This document shows positions 50,521-61,532 of a stretch of 64,000 nt of DNA, piece after piece. The stretch is from contig NZ_CP068595.1 in assembly GCF_016772475.1 (NCBI RefSeq), positions 5,642,001-5,706,000 of the forward strand, read 5' to 3'. The position numbers and the translations under genes are program-made. Below the pieces are notes generated by a model that saw nothing but the letters and a program-made list of their open reading frames with translations, had not been told where the DNA came from and made no database searches. This DNA comes from Paenibacillus sonchi (GTDB lineage: Bacteria > Bacillota > Bacilli > Paenibacillales > Paenibacillaceae). The number at the start of each line of letters is the position of its first letter. Position 1 is the stretch's first letter.

Positions 50521-52136
50521 TTGCTGATGCTAACCGCTTCTAGGCGTACGCTGCCGTTCGGCAGAACTGTCAGGCCCTGAACGGAAGAACGGGCACCGAT
50601 CAGGATATCAGGATAGTACAGCGGAATGTACGGTACTTCATCGGCCAGGGTCTGCAGCAGCTTGGAGTAGATCTCTGCACGGCCATCGCCGTCCGCTGTT
50701 TTTTGTCCTTCATATAGAAGCTTGGTTACTTCATCGTTAGTATAATGGGTCCAGTACGATTTACTGAAGCCTTCAGGGTCTGTCTGGAAAGCAAGGATCG
50801 AGTTCGCTTCCGGAGAGTCTGCCTGGCCGCTGTTCAGCATTGCTGCAAAATCGTAAGCGAAAAAACGTTCCCGGAAGGCGGCCAATTCAACCGATTCAAT
50901 CTCAATCTTGATGCCAATCGTCTGGCCTGCCGCCTGAATAATCTGCGCCTCTTGCGCTCTGGTGCTGTTGCCGGAAGCTACGAGCAATTTCGTGCTGAAC
51001 CCGTCAGGGAAGGGGGATTTGGCAAGCTCAGCTTTGGCTTCATCCACATTGAAATTCAGCGGCTTGATCGTATCATTGCCGTTATAGGGAATCGTTGTCG
51101 GCAGCAAAGAATTTGCTGTCTGTGCGTAACCAAAGGTAAGCGCCTTGGTCAGCCCGTCACGATCCAATGCCAGAGCCAGGGCACGGCGGACATGGACATC
51201 CTTGAAATGCTCGTCCAGTGTATTGAAGAACAGCTGCTCGGTTACCCAGCTGCCATTCGTCAGTACTGCAGTGTCAGTACCATTTTTGATTTCATTGGCA
51301 TTTTGCAGCGCCAGGGATTCAATCGCGTTCACTTCTCCAGCTTTTAACTGGTTGATGGCCTGGCTGTCATCTTCGATCAGCTTGTACACAAGCTTATCGA
51401 TATACGGTTTGCCTTCCTGCCAATAGTTCGGATTCTTGGTAAACGTCAGATCGCCTGCCGGGTCCCAGGACTCCACAACGAAGGGCCCGGTACCTACAGG
51501 TTTTTTGAAAAATTCGGCTTCGGTCACTCCGCCGAAATTGTTCGGAAGAATGCCGTTGGAGAAGTTGGACAGCTCCGAGATAAACGGTGTGTATGGCTCT
51601 TTAAGCGTAATGACCAGCGTTTGCTTGTCCTGCGCTTTGACGGTATCAACCTTGGCGGAAATCTCCAGCGGGCCGCCCACCTTCAGATGACGATTCAGTG
51701 AAAATACTGCATCTTCAGCCGTTACCTCCGTCCCGTTCGAAAATTTCAACCCGTCGCGGAGTACGAACGTATACGTCAAACCGTCTTCACCGATGCTGTG
51801 CGACTTGGCAAGCCAGTCCACAATTTCGCCCTTGCTGTCAAAAGCAACCAGAGATTCAAACACTTTATCAATGGCAAACGCATTGTTCGACGTAATTTCA
51901 TTATGAAGATCGAACGAGGTTACCGCAGCGGGCCGACCATATACAAAAGTTCCTCCCGTTGCCGGTTCCGCCGCAGCGGCACTCTGAACCGGTGCCGGAC
52001 TGGCACTTTCCTGAGCAGTATTCGCCGAATTAGCTTTGTTGCCCGACCCGGAGCATCCTGCAAGCAATACCAAAAATAGTACTGCCAATGTCCCTAACCC
52101 CACCGATTTTCTTAATGCCTTTTTAAAATTTGACAC
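50517..52136 (-). CDS. Peptide-binding lipoprotein of an ABC importer (SBP family 5)
   Basis: 539 residues. A GTG start with AAGGAG upstream, then a lipoprotein signal peptide with lipobox LLAGC. The mature part has the family-5 pattern: FDLHNEITSNNAFAIDKVFE, LTYTFVLRDGLKFSNGT, VHVRRALALALDRDGL and the C-terminal VPYIPLYYPD. It captures the substrate, a peptide or related cation-like molecule, outside the cell. It is the first gene of a seven-gene operon in which every gene overlaps the next. Confidence 0.94.
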   Translation of the reverse strand: MSNFKKALRKSVGLGTLAVLFLVLLAGCSGSGNKANSANTAQESASPAPVQSAAAAEPATGGTFVYGRPAAVTSFDLHNEITSNNAFAIDKVFESLVAFDSKGEIVDWLAKSHSIGEDGLTYTFVLRDGLKFSNGTEVTAEDAVFSLNRHLKVGGPLEISAKVDTVKAQDKQTLVITLKEPYTPFISELSNFSNGILPNNFGGVTEAEFFKKPVGTGPFVVESWDPAGDLTFTKNPNYWQEGKPYIDKLVYKLIEDDSQAINQLKAGEVNAIESLALQNANEIKNGTDTAVLTNGSWVTEQLFFNTLDEHFKDVHVRRALALALDRDGLTKALTFGYAQTANSLLPTTIPYNGNDTIKPLNFNVDEAKAELAKSPFPDGFSTKLLVASGNSTRAQEAQIIQAAGQTIGIKIEIESVELAAFRERFFAYDFAAMLNSGQADSPEANSILAFQTDPEGFSKSYWTHYTNDEVTKLLYEGQKTADGDGRAEIYSKLLQTLADEVPYIPLYYPDILIGARSSVQGLTVLPNGSVRLEAVSISK

Positions 52137-52278
52137 CTAGGACCCACTCCTTCATATAAATCATATATGTTTAGTATGGATTGAATTATGGATTACTCGA
52201 CACTATCTGTCAAACAAAAAATCATCACTGGACTCTTCTTAGTTCTAATTATTCCAGTACAGGAAATGAATTCGCTTT

Positions 52279-53139
52279 TTAATTCTGTTTTCCCGCATAC
52301 AGCTTCCCTTCTTCTATATTTTCCAGCAAGGAAGGTTCCCCCAAAAGCAGGGAAATTTCATGCAGCACCCCATGCTGATTATTGCTCACCGTATGATAAT
52401 TGACTACAGCCTTGACTTCCGGCGAAGCATTCTCCATCGCGTAACTGTATTTGCACAGCTTCAGCATTTCAATATCATTGCTGCTGTCTCCAAATGCTGC
52501 GCATTCATCCGGCCGCACACCATAGCGCTTCAGCAGGCGTTCAAGCCCCGATGCCTTATGGCAGCCAGGGATGATCAGATCAATACATTGATGTCCGCTG
52601 GTCACCGGGTCAACCACTCCCTTCAGTTCTTCCATTAACAGGGGCAGATATTTATCAACTCCGCCAGCAGCCAGGTCAGGAGTAATTAAGGAAAATTTGA
52701 AAATCTGGTCGTTAACCTGCTCAAATGCGCTTACCTTCTCCAGCCTCGGATAATAATGGCACATGAGCTCATAGAATTCCTTGCTGGCGCTTTCGAGCAC
52801 ATACGCTCCATTCACACCGCACATGACCGCAGAAATTTCCTCATATTGACTCAGCTTCTCCACGATTAGCTTCACCTGCTCCGGTGTAATTTCACCGGTG
52901 AACAATACTTCGGTCCCATCGATGACATAGGCGCCATTCTCTGCAACATATGCGAGTTCATCCTGGATACCTTCAAAAATCGTTTTCAGCTTATAGTACT
53001 GGTTCCCGCTCGCCACCACAAAATGGACGCCTTTAGCCTTCATTACAGCGTATAGCTGTTCGAACCATTTTTGATGGTAATTCTTTTTATCGTCTAAAAA
53101 TGTACCGTCCATATCAACCGCGATTAACTTGATGTTCAT
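52279..53139 (-). CDS. Cof-type HAD phosphatase
   Basis: 286 residues, haloacid-dehalogenase fold. Motif I is AVDMDGTFLDD, motif II VASGN, motif III a Lys in HKASGLERLL and motif IV FGDSSNDIEML; the large cap of the Cof/YkrA type lies between. It likely dephosphorylates a sugar phosphate or flavin-type phosphate. GGGGAGAAC precedes the ATG. It has no operon partner. Confidence 0.9.
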   Translation of the reverse strand: MNIKLIAVDMDGTFLDDKKNYHQKWFEQLYAVMKAKGVHFVVASGNQYYKLKTIFEGIQDELAYVAENGAYVIDGTEVLFTGEITPEQVKLIVEKLSQYEEISAVMCGVNGAYVLESASKEFYELMCHYYPRLEKVSAFEQVNDQIFKFSLITPDLAAGGVDKYLPLLMEELKGVVDPVTSGHQCIDLIIPGCHKASGLERLLKRYGVRPDECAAFGDSSNDIEMLKLCKYSYAMENASPEVKAVVNYHTVSNNQHGVLHEISLLLGEPSLLENIEEGKLYAGKQN

Positions 53140-53278
53140 AGTATGTTCTCCCCATCTCTATTTATATTGTCTCCTTTACTGTAAATGATGAAATGCATTT
53201 CATGTCAAGCGGGCCAGTTTCCATAACAAAAAAGCGAGCCGCCCAACATCAGTGAGCCTCCCGCCTGTTGTCATTGTG

Positions 53279-53710
53279 CTAAAGATTCGAATTCACCTTG
53301 TGCAACAATTTCATGAGCGTCTCCGCTTCCTCTTCCGTAAGGCTATCGGTGATGCTTTTTTCCACTTCTGCAAAAATCTCATTGAACTCTTCCACCAGAA
53401 CCGCTGCTTTGTCCAACAGGTATATTTTTTTCTGCCGCTCGTTTTCTTTCGGAATCACGCGTTTGATATACCCCTTTTTCTCCAGACCCTGAAGCATGCT
53501 GGTGATGCTGGCTTCCTTGCGGTTGAAATGCTCCGCCAGATCCTTTTGAATCAGGCCTCTGTCCTCATGCTCTGCAATGTAGCCGATCATTTGTCCCTGC
53601 TGTGCATTAAGGCCCAGCTCGGCTAATCTGTCATCAGCGTCTTTTTTCTTTTTTAGCCCGATTTCCCGGATCAGATCTGAAAAAGGCGTACTCGGCATTC
53701 GTTTACTCAT
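53279..53710 (-). CDS. MarR-family regulator
   Basis: 143 residues with the MarR winged helix (GLIQKDLAEHFNRKEASITSMLQGLEKKGYI, then the RQKKIYLL wing) and flanking dimerisation helices. A perfect 16-bp palindrome lies 25-40 bp upstream of its start and is probably its own operator. No obvious target operon is adjacent; the M4 protease gene is divergent, but about 345 bp away. Confidence 0.9.
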   Translation of the reverse strand: MSKRMPSTPFSDLIREIGLKKKKDADDRLAELGLNAQQGQMIGYIAEHEDRGLIQKDLAEHFNRKEASITSMLQGLEKKGYIKRVIPKENERQKKIYLLDKAAVLVEEFNEIFAEVEKSITDSLTEEEAETLMKLLHKVNSNL

Positions 53711-53734
53711 GCAGCTGCTCCTTTACTGAAAATA

Positions 53735-53750
53735 AATTAGATATCTAATT
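53735..53750. promoter_or_regulatory. Perfect palindrome, likely MarR operator
   Basis: AATTAGATATCTAATT is a perfect 16-bp palindrome directly upstream of the MarR gene, the usual size and place for an autoregulatory MarR site. Confidence 0.65.
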
Positions 53751-55682
<1,932 letters not shown>

Positions 55683-55711
55683 TGCGGTTGGGGTGTATTA
55701 ATCGTTAAAAG

Positions 55712-55757
55712 AACAGGCCAAATGATCAGAAATGATCACTGGCCTGTTTTGTTTTTT
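55712..55757 (+). terminator. Terminator of the M4 protease gene
   Basis: AACAGGCCA and TGGCCTGTT pair with an inner ATGATC/GATCA helix, followed by TTTT-G-TTTTTT. It lies 30 bp after the stop and may also serve the convergent TetR gene. Confidence 0.9.
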
Positions 55758-56334
55758 ATATACTAAAGCTTTTCCAGAAGGAATCCAGCAGCGCCCGGAT
55801 GGCTGCTTCATCCATCGTCAGATAATGGCTCAGCGAGGCTTTGACGGTATATACGATAGACCCGTAATGCATTTGTACCATGAATTTAGGCTCCATAGGC
55901 CGGAACAGCTTAGCTTCGATGGCCTCCTGGTACACTTTTTCCAGCGGCGTACACCAGCCTTCCTCATATGCTGCCTGTTTCACTTCGTCATAGATATATG
56001 GGGAAAAAGAATATTGCTCGATGAACTGAAAGCCCTGCGGGTACTTCAGGGATACCCGGATCAGATTCTCCCATGCCCGCTCCAGCCGCGTACGAATCGG
56101 CTCATCCGTGAAGAAACCTTCCAGCACCACTAGACCGTTGAAGCTGACAATGCCCTTGTACAGCTCATTGATAATGGCTTCCTTGCTCTCAAAATAATGA
56201 TAAATGCTTCCCGTAGAGATCCCGGATCTCTTGGCAATCAAAGACATGGATGTAGCCTGGAGCTCCTTCTCGATAATCAGCGCAAGCGTAGTTTCAAGAA
56301 CGGCTTTCTGTACCTTGTTGTACTTGTCGAACAA
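55756..56334 (-). CDS. TetR-family regulator
   Basis: 192 residues with an N-terminal TetR helix-turn-helix (MSLIAKRSGISTGSIYHYFESKEAIINELY) and a ligand-binding helical C-terminus. A dyad at 56369-56394, just upstream, recurs upstream of the SDR gene behind it, so this protein probably represses both itself and that SDR. Confidence 0.92.
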   Translation of the reverse strand: MFDKYNKVQKAVLETTLALIIEKELQATSMSLIAKRSGISTGSIYHYFESKEAIINELYKGIVSFNGLVVLEGFFTDEPIRTRLERAWENLIRVSLKYPQGFQFIEQYSFSPYIYDEVKQAAYEEGWCTPLEKVYQEAIEAKLFRPMEPKFMVQMHYGSIVYTVKASLSHYLTMDEAAIRALLDSFWKSFSI

Positions 56335-56368
56335 AAGGCTTACCTCCTAATTAAAAGATGAACGTATC

Positions 56369-56394
56369 ATTAGACAGAACATTCATTCTAATTT
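56369..56394. promoter_or_regulatory. TetR-type operator upstream of the tetR-like gene
   Basis: ATTAGA and TCTAAT arms flank an inner GAA...TTC in a layout shared with the operator at 57265-57288 (ATTAGA, then GAA-n-ATTCATTCTAAT here). Confidence 0.55.
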
Positions 56395-56423
56395 AAGGCA
56401 TGACCTTCCCCTTGTCAAGCTGT

Positions 56424-57245
56424 TTACTTGTAACCCTGCGCGATAGTCTCCAGATATTGCTCAATGGGTACCGAATTCCGCATGGCGAGAAGGTTATTTC
56501 CGTCTTCTCCAATGACGGTACGGAATTTGCTGCTCTCTCCTGTCGCCAGAGCTGCTATCGCATCGACAATGATCTGCGGATCATCAAGCCGGCTGCTGTC
56601 TGCATGCTGCATCATTCCTGCAACCTTGCCGATCATTTCATCATAAACGTTCACATTCGGGTCCTTGTTCCATACAATATTGTTCTGGAAGTTGTTGCCG
56701 GAGGACCCGCCCTGTTCAATCAGCCGGAGTTCAATATTCTGGGGCTTCAGCTCATAATACAGCCCTTCAGTTAAGCCTTCCAGCGCAAATTTGGACATGT
56801 TATACAAAGACCCCAGCGGTACTGCAGTAGTTACACCCATAAAAGAGCTGATGTTAATGAACATCCCTCCGCCGCTTGCTCTGAAATGGGGGACGAACTT
56901 GCGGATGATGTTAATCGGACCCCGCGTATTTACGGCAAACTGCCAATCGATATCCTTTTCCTCGGCAAGCTCCAGCGGTCCATAGGTGCCCATTCCCGCA
57001 TTGTTGACCACCACATCAATCCTGCCGAATGCAGCGATTGCCTGGTCTGCAGCCGATTGAACCTGGTCCACCTTTGTCACATCCAGCTTGAACAGCTTCA
57101 CATTCCCGTACTGCTGAAGCTCCTCCTCCCGTTCCGGCGTACGCATTGTTGCGGCAACATTCCAACCCAGCTTGGCAAAATGTATTGCGGTCAGCTTCCC
57201 CAATCCGGTGCTTGTTCCAGTAATAAAAATTGTCTTGTTAGCCAT
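56424..57245 (-). CDS. SDR-family oxidoreductase
   Basis: 273 residues, classical SDR: ITGTSTGLGKLTA nucleotide loop, NNAGMG, catalytic Ser in NISSFMG, and Tyr-Asn-Met-Ser-Lys (YNMSK). The start follows a GGAGG-like site. The gene lies upstream of the TetR gene in the same direction but has its own pair of operators. The substrate is unknown; TetR control suggests a xenobiotic or aldehyde. Confidence 0.92.
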   Translation of the reverse strand: MANKTIFITGTSTGLGKLTAIHFAKLGWNVAATMRTPEREEELQQYGNVKLFKLDVTKVDQVQSAADQAIAAFGRIDVVVNNAGMGTYGPLELAEEKDIDWQFAVNTRGPINIIRKFVPHFRASGGGMFINISSFMGVTTAVPLGSLYNMSKFALEGLTEGLYYELKPQNIELRLIEQGGSSGNNFQNNIVWNKDPNVNVYDEMIGKVAGMMQHADSSRLDDPQIIVDAIAALATGESSKFRTVIGEDGNNLLAMRNSVPIEQYLETIAQGYK

Positions 57246-57264
57246 TATAAAACCTCCTTATATC

Positions 57265-57328
57265 ATTAGATCGAATGATCATTCTAATTTTGTGCAAAAA
57301 AATATCGCTCACTAGAACGATCATTCTA
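57265..57328. promoter_or_regulatory. Two TetR-type operators upstream of the SDR gene
   Basis: Site 1 (57265-57288) has ATTAGA/TCTAAT arms around a perfect GAATGATCATTC palindrome. Site 2 (57313-57328) is TAGAACGATCATTCTA. The inner CATTCTA half is shared with the site at 56369-56394. Confidence 0.65.
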
Positions 57329-57449
57329 TCCCATTATGCGCATTCCGCAGATTTCTGTCAAGCAGCCATCGGCGGCCAGCAGGGTTCTGATGTTGACCTT
57401 GTGAATACGATGTTATGTTTATAGTCCAATGAATGGTGTCGATCAATGA

Positions 57450-57794
57450 TCAAAATGCCATTTCCACCAATCCATCCGCATAGATATCAACCCGCTGGGT
57501 GCAGAGCAGCATACCAATACTGTTGGCGGTGCCCTTTTCTATCAAATCTTTTTGCCGGCGCTCCCAGATCTCCCTGTCATGAATAATATCATAGAGATAG
57601 TATTTCTCAGAATTGGCAGCATCCATTTCTTCAACGAAGATGAAATCGTCTGCAAACAGACTGCGGAACCAGGCAGCGGCCTCTTCGTGGGAGGTAAACA
57701 CAGGCAGGTCATCCGCAAAACGCTGCTGTAAATATCTCTGTTTCAGCCGGCCAATCCTGACATAGTACTCTTCAAGCGTCTGTGGCGTAATCAT
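57450..57794 (-). CDS. Protein of unknown function
   Basis: About 114 residues, soluble, no signal peptide. GAGGGGG lies 7 bp before the ATG at 57794. Visible stretches are LEEYYVRIGRLKQRYLQQRF, HEEAAAWFRSLFADDFIFVEEMD and a beta-like C-terminus (GMLLCTQRVDIYADGLVEMAF). I recognise no family and it has no operon partner. Confidence 0.6.
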   Translation of the reverse strand: MITPQTLEEYYVRIGRLKQRYLQQRFADDLPVFTSHEEAAAWFRSLFADDFIFVEEMDAANSEKYYLYDIIHDREIWERRQKDLIEKGTANSIGMLLCTQRVDIYADGLVEMAF

Positions 57795-57958
57795 ATTCAA
57801 GCCCCCTCTGGTTCATTCAAAACTTTTGAACAAAGTATCATGTTCGCAACCGGAGGGATATGACATTCTTCATTAAAGCTCTGTTGATAGGCTTCAAGGG
57901 CGTGCAGGCAGGATCAATAGCAAGTATTCATCACCCCTTTTGTCCATAGCAAAGCAAA

Positions 57959-58024
57959 AGCACCTCCTAGAATTTCATCGGATAAACCAGGGGTTTGTTC
58001 CAATGTTAATTCTAGAGGGGTGCT
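57959..58024 (-). terminator. Long-range hairpin after the GntR-ABC operon
   Basis: AGCACC-TCCTAGAATT (57959-57974) pairs with AATTCTAGAGGGGTGCT (58008-58024) with a 1-2 base slip, and AAACC/GGTTT inside the loop. On the minus strand it ends in GGTGCTTTTGCTTT, a modest T tract. It starts 8 bp after the stop at 58032. Confidence 0.5.
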
Positions 58025-58031
58025 ATTCAAG

Positions 58032-58679
58032 TTAAATATCTTTCTTAACAAAAAACCGTAACGAAATGAGATAAGAGCAATAGAGCAAGAATAGGTAGGC
58101 CACACCGCCGATAGCCCACAATACGATATTGTCCTTGGTTCCCGAGTTTATCCAGTCAAACAGTCCGGGTAATTTTGGGGTTACACTGGATAATGCAGTG
58201 AAGCCGAACATGACCAGCATCATGAAGATCATATTTACAATTTGCATCCCTTTTTGCCCCAGCCAGTAGTATAGTGGTAAATAAAACGCAGCAAGAAGCG
58301 GGAAACATGCGATCATAAGCAATAAATCTCTCCAGGCAATCGGTTCAATAGCTCGCCCTGTTGCAACCCCGGCCAGATAAATAAGCAGCGTACTGATCAG
58401 ACTGATTGCAGCATACGGCAGCAGACTCAAGTATTTGGCCAGCACGAGCTGATGACGGGGCAGTGGAAGACTGACAAGGAACCGCTGGTTATTATGCTGC
58501 ACATCCAGGGAGCAGGCGTTCATCAGCATCAGCATGGAGGGGAGCAGCGCAGACACTATGTAAGAATCCTGATTCGAATAGCCTATAACCATATAAAAGA
58601 GAAGCAGCAGCAACAAATACTTGCGCGTCAGGATAAAATCCTTGCGGATCAGATAGAACGAGCTATACATGAGCTTCAC
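58032..58679 (-). CDS. ABC-2-type membrane protein of a YtrA-type unit
   Basis: 215 residues with six hydrophobic segments and the cytoplasmic start KLMYSSFYLIRKDF common in ABC2_membrane_5 proteins; NNQRFLVSLPLPRHQLVLAKYL is the conserved loop after the second helix. It overlaps the ATPase gene by 17 bp and forms the channel of the transporter. Units of this GntR-ATPase-permease type are often induced by cell-wall antibiotics; the cargo is unknown. Confidence 0.87.
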   Translation of the reverse strand: MKLMYSSFYLIRKDFILTRKYLLLLLLFYMVIGYSNQDSYIVSALLPSMLMLMNACSLDVQHNNQRFLVSLPLPRHQLVLAKYLSLLPYAAISLISTLLIYLAGVATGRAIEPIAWRDLLLMIACFPLLAAFYLPLYYWLGQKGMQIVNMIFMMLVMFGFTALSSVTPKLPGLFDWINSGTKDNIVLWAIGGVAYLFLLYCSYLISLRFFVKKDI

Positions 58680-59532
58680 TTCCTTTTACGGTAAAATACA
58701 TGATCTCCTCCAGCGTAGGAGTCTCGCAAATGGCAGTATCCTTGAAGTAGCGTTCCCCTTCCACCCTGTTGCCAATCAGTCCTTCAAACCCCACTCCGCT
58801 CTCGCGGAGGCCGATGAACCAGCGCCGGACGTCCCGGTCAAGCAGTTCCTTTCCGCCTTTAACCAGCAGGTACTTCTCTGTGAGCGTCTCCCTCATCTCG
58901 TTAAAGACAAGGCGTCCCTCATTAATAAAAACAATATAATCTGCAATCCGGTCCAGATCCGCTGTGTTATGTGTGGAAAACACAATCGACTTCTTCTCAT
59001 CCTGGATATGCTCACTGAGCAGTTCCAGCAGCTCCCTGCGGAAAATCGGGTCCAGCCCTGAAGTGGGCTCATCCATAATCAGCAGATCCGCTCCATGTGA
59101 CAGGGCAACCGCAAGCGAGAATTTGATTTTCATCCCTTTAGACAGATCCTTGATCTTCTTGCCCGGCGGGAGCTTGAATTTCTCCTGGTACTTCTGGTAT
59201 GTATTCTCATCCCAGCGTGTATAGAATGGGGCGGTGACCCGCTTCATATCTTTGACCGTAAGTTGCTCGTAATAGATATTTTCATCAGACACATAGCCAA
59301 TCCGATCCTTGTTCGCCGCCTGATGCTGCATATGGTTCTGCCCGAACAGCTGGATTTCACCCTGGTCCGGATAGACCATGCCCATAATCATTTTGATCAG
59401 GCTTGTTTTGCCCGCCCCATTCGGGCCGATCAGCCCCGTAATATAACCCTCCTTAATACCAAGCGAAATATCGCGCAGTTCAAAACGGTCATAGCTTTTG
59501 CTTAAGCCCTGCAGCTTAATGACGTCGCTCAT
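58663..59532 (-). CDS. ABC transporter ATPase of a YtrA-type unit
   Basis: 289 residues. Walker A is GPNGAGKTS, the signature LSKGMKIKF is a degenerate form seen in this subfamily, Walker B is LLIMDEPTSGLDP and the switch His is in FSTHNTADL. It overlaps the GntR gene by 4 bp and the permease by 17 bp. Confidence 0.92.
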   Translation of the reverse strand: MSDVIKLQGLSKSYDRFELRDISLGIKEGYITGLIGPNGAGKTSLIKMIMGMVYPDQGEIQLFGQNHMQHQAANKDRIGYVSDENIYYEQLTVKDMKRVTAPFYTRWDENTYQKYQEKFKLPPGKKIKDLSKGMKIKFSLAVALSHGADLLIMDEPTSGLDPIFRRELLELLSEHIQDEKKSIVFSTHNTADLDRIADYIVFINEGRLVFNEMRETLTEKYLLVKGGKELLDRDVRRWFIGLRESGVGFEGLIGNRVEGERYFKDTAICETPTLEEIMYFTVKGSEAHV

Positions 59533-59909
59533 TCTTTTTCCTCCTCATAGAGCAGTTTAAGCATTTCCGCAAGCTCGGTATATTCCATTCCCAAAAGCCT
59601 GCTCTCGTCGATAATTTCCTTCAGCTTCCCCTCCATAATCCGCAGCCGTTGTTCCCGGATGAATTCCTGATCTGCCCCGGATACGAACGATCCCTTGCCG
59701 ACGATAGAGTTAATGAGCCCTTCCCGTTCCAGCTCTTCATATGCACGTTTGGTAGTGATGACGCTAATCTGCAGCTCTTTGGCAAGCTGGCGGATGGATG
59801 GCAACGGCGTCCCGGAGACCAGTTCACCTTGAAGAATCAGTTGGCGGACCTGTCCTGTAATCTGCGCATAGATCGGCTCGCCGGAAGTACTCGAGATCAA
59901 AATGTTCAT
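59529..59909 (-). CDS. GntR-family repressor (YtrA type)
   Basis: 126 residues: GntR winged helix (EPIYAQITGQVRQLIL, LPSIRQLAKELQISVITTKRAYEELEREGLI) with only a short helical C-terminus instead of a large effector domain, which defines the YtrA subgroup. It is first in the GntR-ATPase-permease operon and most likely represses it through the palindrome at 59948-59968. Confidence 0.92.
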   Translation of the reverse strand: MNILISSTSGEPIYAQITGQVRQLILQGELVSGTPLPSIRQLAKELQISVITTKRAYEELEREGLINSIVGKGSFVSGADQEFIREQRLRIMEGKLKEIIDESRLLGMEYTELAEMLKLLYEEEKE

Positions 59910-59947
59910 GTTGCGGCATCAGCACCTTCTGTACTTACTGTATTTAG

Positions 59948-59968
59948 TGTATATATTTAATATATACA
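59948..59968. promoter_or_regulatory. Palindromic GntR/YtrA-type operator
   Basis: TGTATATAT and ATATATACA, exact complements, are separated by TTA. The site is 39-59 bp before the gntR start, where the promoter is expected. Confidence 0.65.
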
Positions 59969-60014
59969 TTATTTTTTTGCTTGTCAAGATTAAGCCCATA
60001 ACTCCACATACCAA

Positions 60015-60040
60015 AAAAGCCTGATTTCTCAGGCCTTTTC
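60015..60040 (-). terminator. Terminator of the GH4 gene, possibly bidirectional
   Basis: AAAAGCCTGA and TCAGGCCTTTT pair around TTTC with A and T runs outside, 24 bp past the stop at 60064. Confidence 0.85.
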
Positions 60041-60063
60041 CTTTCCAGATCTGTTGTCCAGTT

Positions 60064-61362
60064 CTATTTAAACTCCGGAAGCCATTGGCCATGGGCAGCT
60101 ATCAAATCGTCGCACATGGCTACAATATCATCCATCGACAGCTCGGCGGATGTATGCGGGTCCAGCATCGCCGCGTGGTAGATATGCTCCTTCTTACCGG
60201 TTATAGCCGCTTCAATGGTCAGAAGTTGCGTATTAATATTTGTGCGGTTCAGTGCAGCGCATTGCGGCGGCAGATCGCCAACATAGGTGGGAGTGACTCC
60301 GCTGGCATCGACAAGACAAGGCACTTCTACACAGGCTTCCCGCGGGAGATTTGTGATCAGTCCGGTGTTCAGCACATTGCCGCCGATTTTGAAAGGGACA
60401 TTGGTTTCGATGGCTTCCAGAATGTACGAAGCATACTCATGCGAGCGTTCATGATGCAGCGTTGTATCATGAACCAGCTCCTCGCGCATCTTCTTCCACT
60501 TGCTGATCTGCTCCACACACCGGCGCGGATATTCGTCCAGCGGAATTTGAAACCGTTCGATCAGCTCAGGATAGTTCCGTTTGATGAAATAGGGATGATA
60601 TTCCGCATTATGCTCTGAAGATTCCGTAATGTAATATCCGAATTTCAGCATCATTTCGTACCGCACCATATCATGATGGTGCTCTTTTTGCTTCTCAGCG
60701 GCACGGCGCTTAATTTCCGGATACAGATCCTCGCCATCCTTTGTAACTTCCAGCAGCCAGGCCATGTGATTAATGCCGGCGATCTTCGCCTGCACCCCTG
60801 TCTGGTCCATTCCTAGCGCCTCGAATAAGCCGGGAATACAGTGCTGCACACTGTGGCACAACCCGACCGTCTGCACTCCGCCATAGGTGTTCATTACATT
60901 GGTCAGCACTGCCATCGGGTTGGTATAGTTCAAGAAAAGAGCATCCGGGCATACCTCACGGATATCTGCGGCAAAATCAAGCATAACCGGTATGGTGCGC
61001 AGGTTGCGGAATATGCCGCCAATGCCGACTGTGTCCGCGATCGTCTGCCGGAGTCCGTATTTCTTAGGAATCTCAAAGTCTGTAATCGTACACGGATCAT
61101 AACCGCCTACCTGAATCGCATTGATCACGTACTTGGCGCCGCGCAGCGCTTCCTTCCGGTCCGTGTAGGCCTTCACAATACAAGTGCTGCCCGTACTGGC
61201 CTTGAGATTATTCAGCATCCTTCTGGAATCCTCAAGCCGCTCCAAATCTATGTCGAACAGAGCAAGCTCAAAACCCTGCAATGCTGCTGTCCCCATGCAG
61301 TCACCCAGCACATTCTTAGCAAAAACCGTACTCCCCGCACCGATAAATGTAATTTTGTTCAT
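60064..61362 (-). CDS. melA: GH4 alpha-galactosidase-type glycosidase
   Basis: 432 residues, NAD- and metal-dependent glycosidase that works by oxidation and elimination. The N-terminus is the NAD-binding ITFIGAGSTVFAKN; the metal site is in NYTNPMAVLT and GLCHSVQH, the CHSVQ form found in the MelA/AglA alpha-galactosidase branch. It acts in the cytoplasm. Its neighbour is a divergent AraC-type regulator; no transporter genes are adjacent. The gene symbol is by family resemblance; galacturonate- or glucose-specific activity cannot be excluded. Confidence 0.88.
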   Translation of the reverse strand: MNKITFIGAGSTVFAKNVLGDCMGTAALQGFELALFDIDLERLEDSRRMLNNLKASTGSTCIVKAYTDRKEALRGAKYVINAIQVGGYDPCTITDFEIPKKYGLRQTIADTVGIGGIFRNLRTIPVMLDFAADIREVCPDALFLNYTNPMAVLTNVMNTYGGVQTVGLCHSVQHCIPGLFEALGMDQTGVQAKIAGINHMAWLLEVTKDGEDLYPEIKRRAAEKQKEHHHDMVRYEMMLKFGYYITESSEHNAEYHPYFIKRNYPELIERFQIPLDEYPRRCVEQISKWKKMREELVHDTTLHHERSHEYASYILEAIETNVPFKIGGNVLNTGLITNLPREACVEVPCLVDASGVTPTYVGDLPPQCAALNRTNINTQLLTIEAAITGKKEHIYHAAMLDPHTSAELSMDDIVAMCDDLIAAHGQWLPEFK

Positions 61363-61532
61363 TCCTGTTTCTCCTCCTCATTAGTTGCACTATTCATTAA
61401 TAAATATAGATGCTAGCGTATACAATGAATATGGAGAAAGACAAGAGAAGTATGGATAATTGTTGCATTTTTGATTTTCCTGTTGTAGCCTGACAATAGT
61501 GCGTCTCAAGCTAATAAAAAGGTGGGCTGCCC

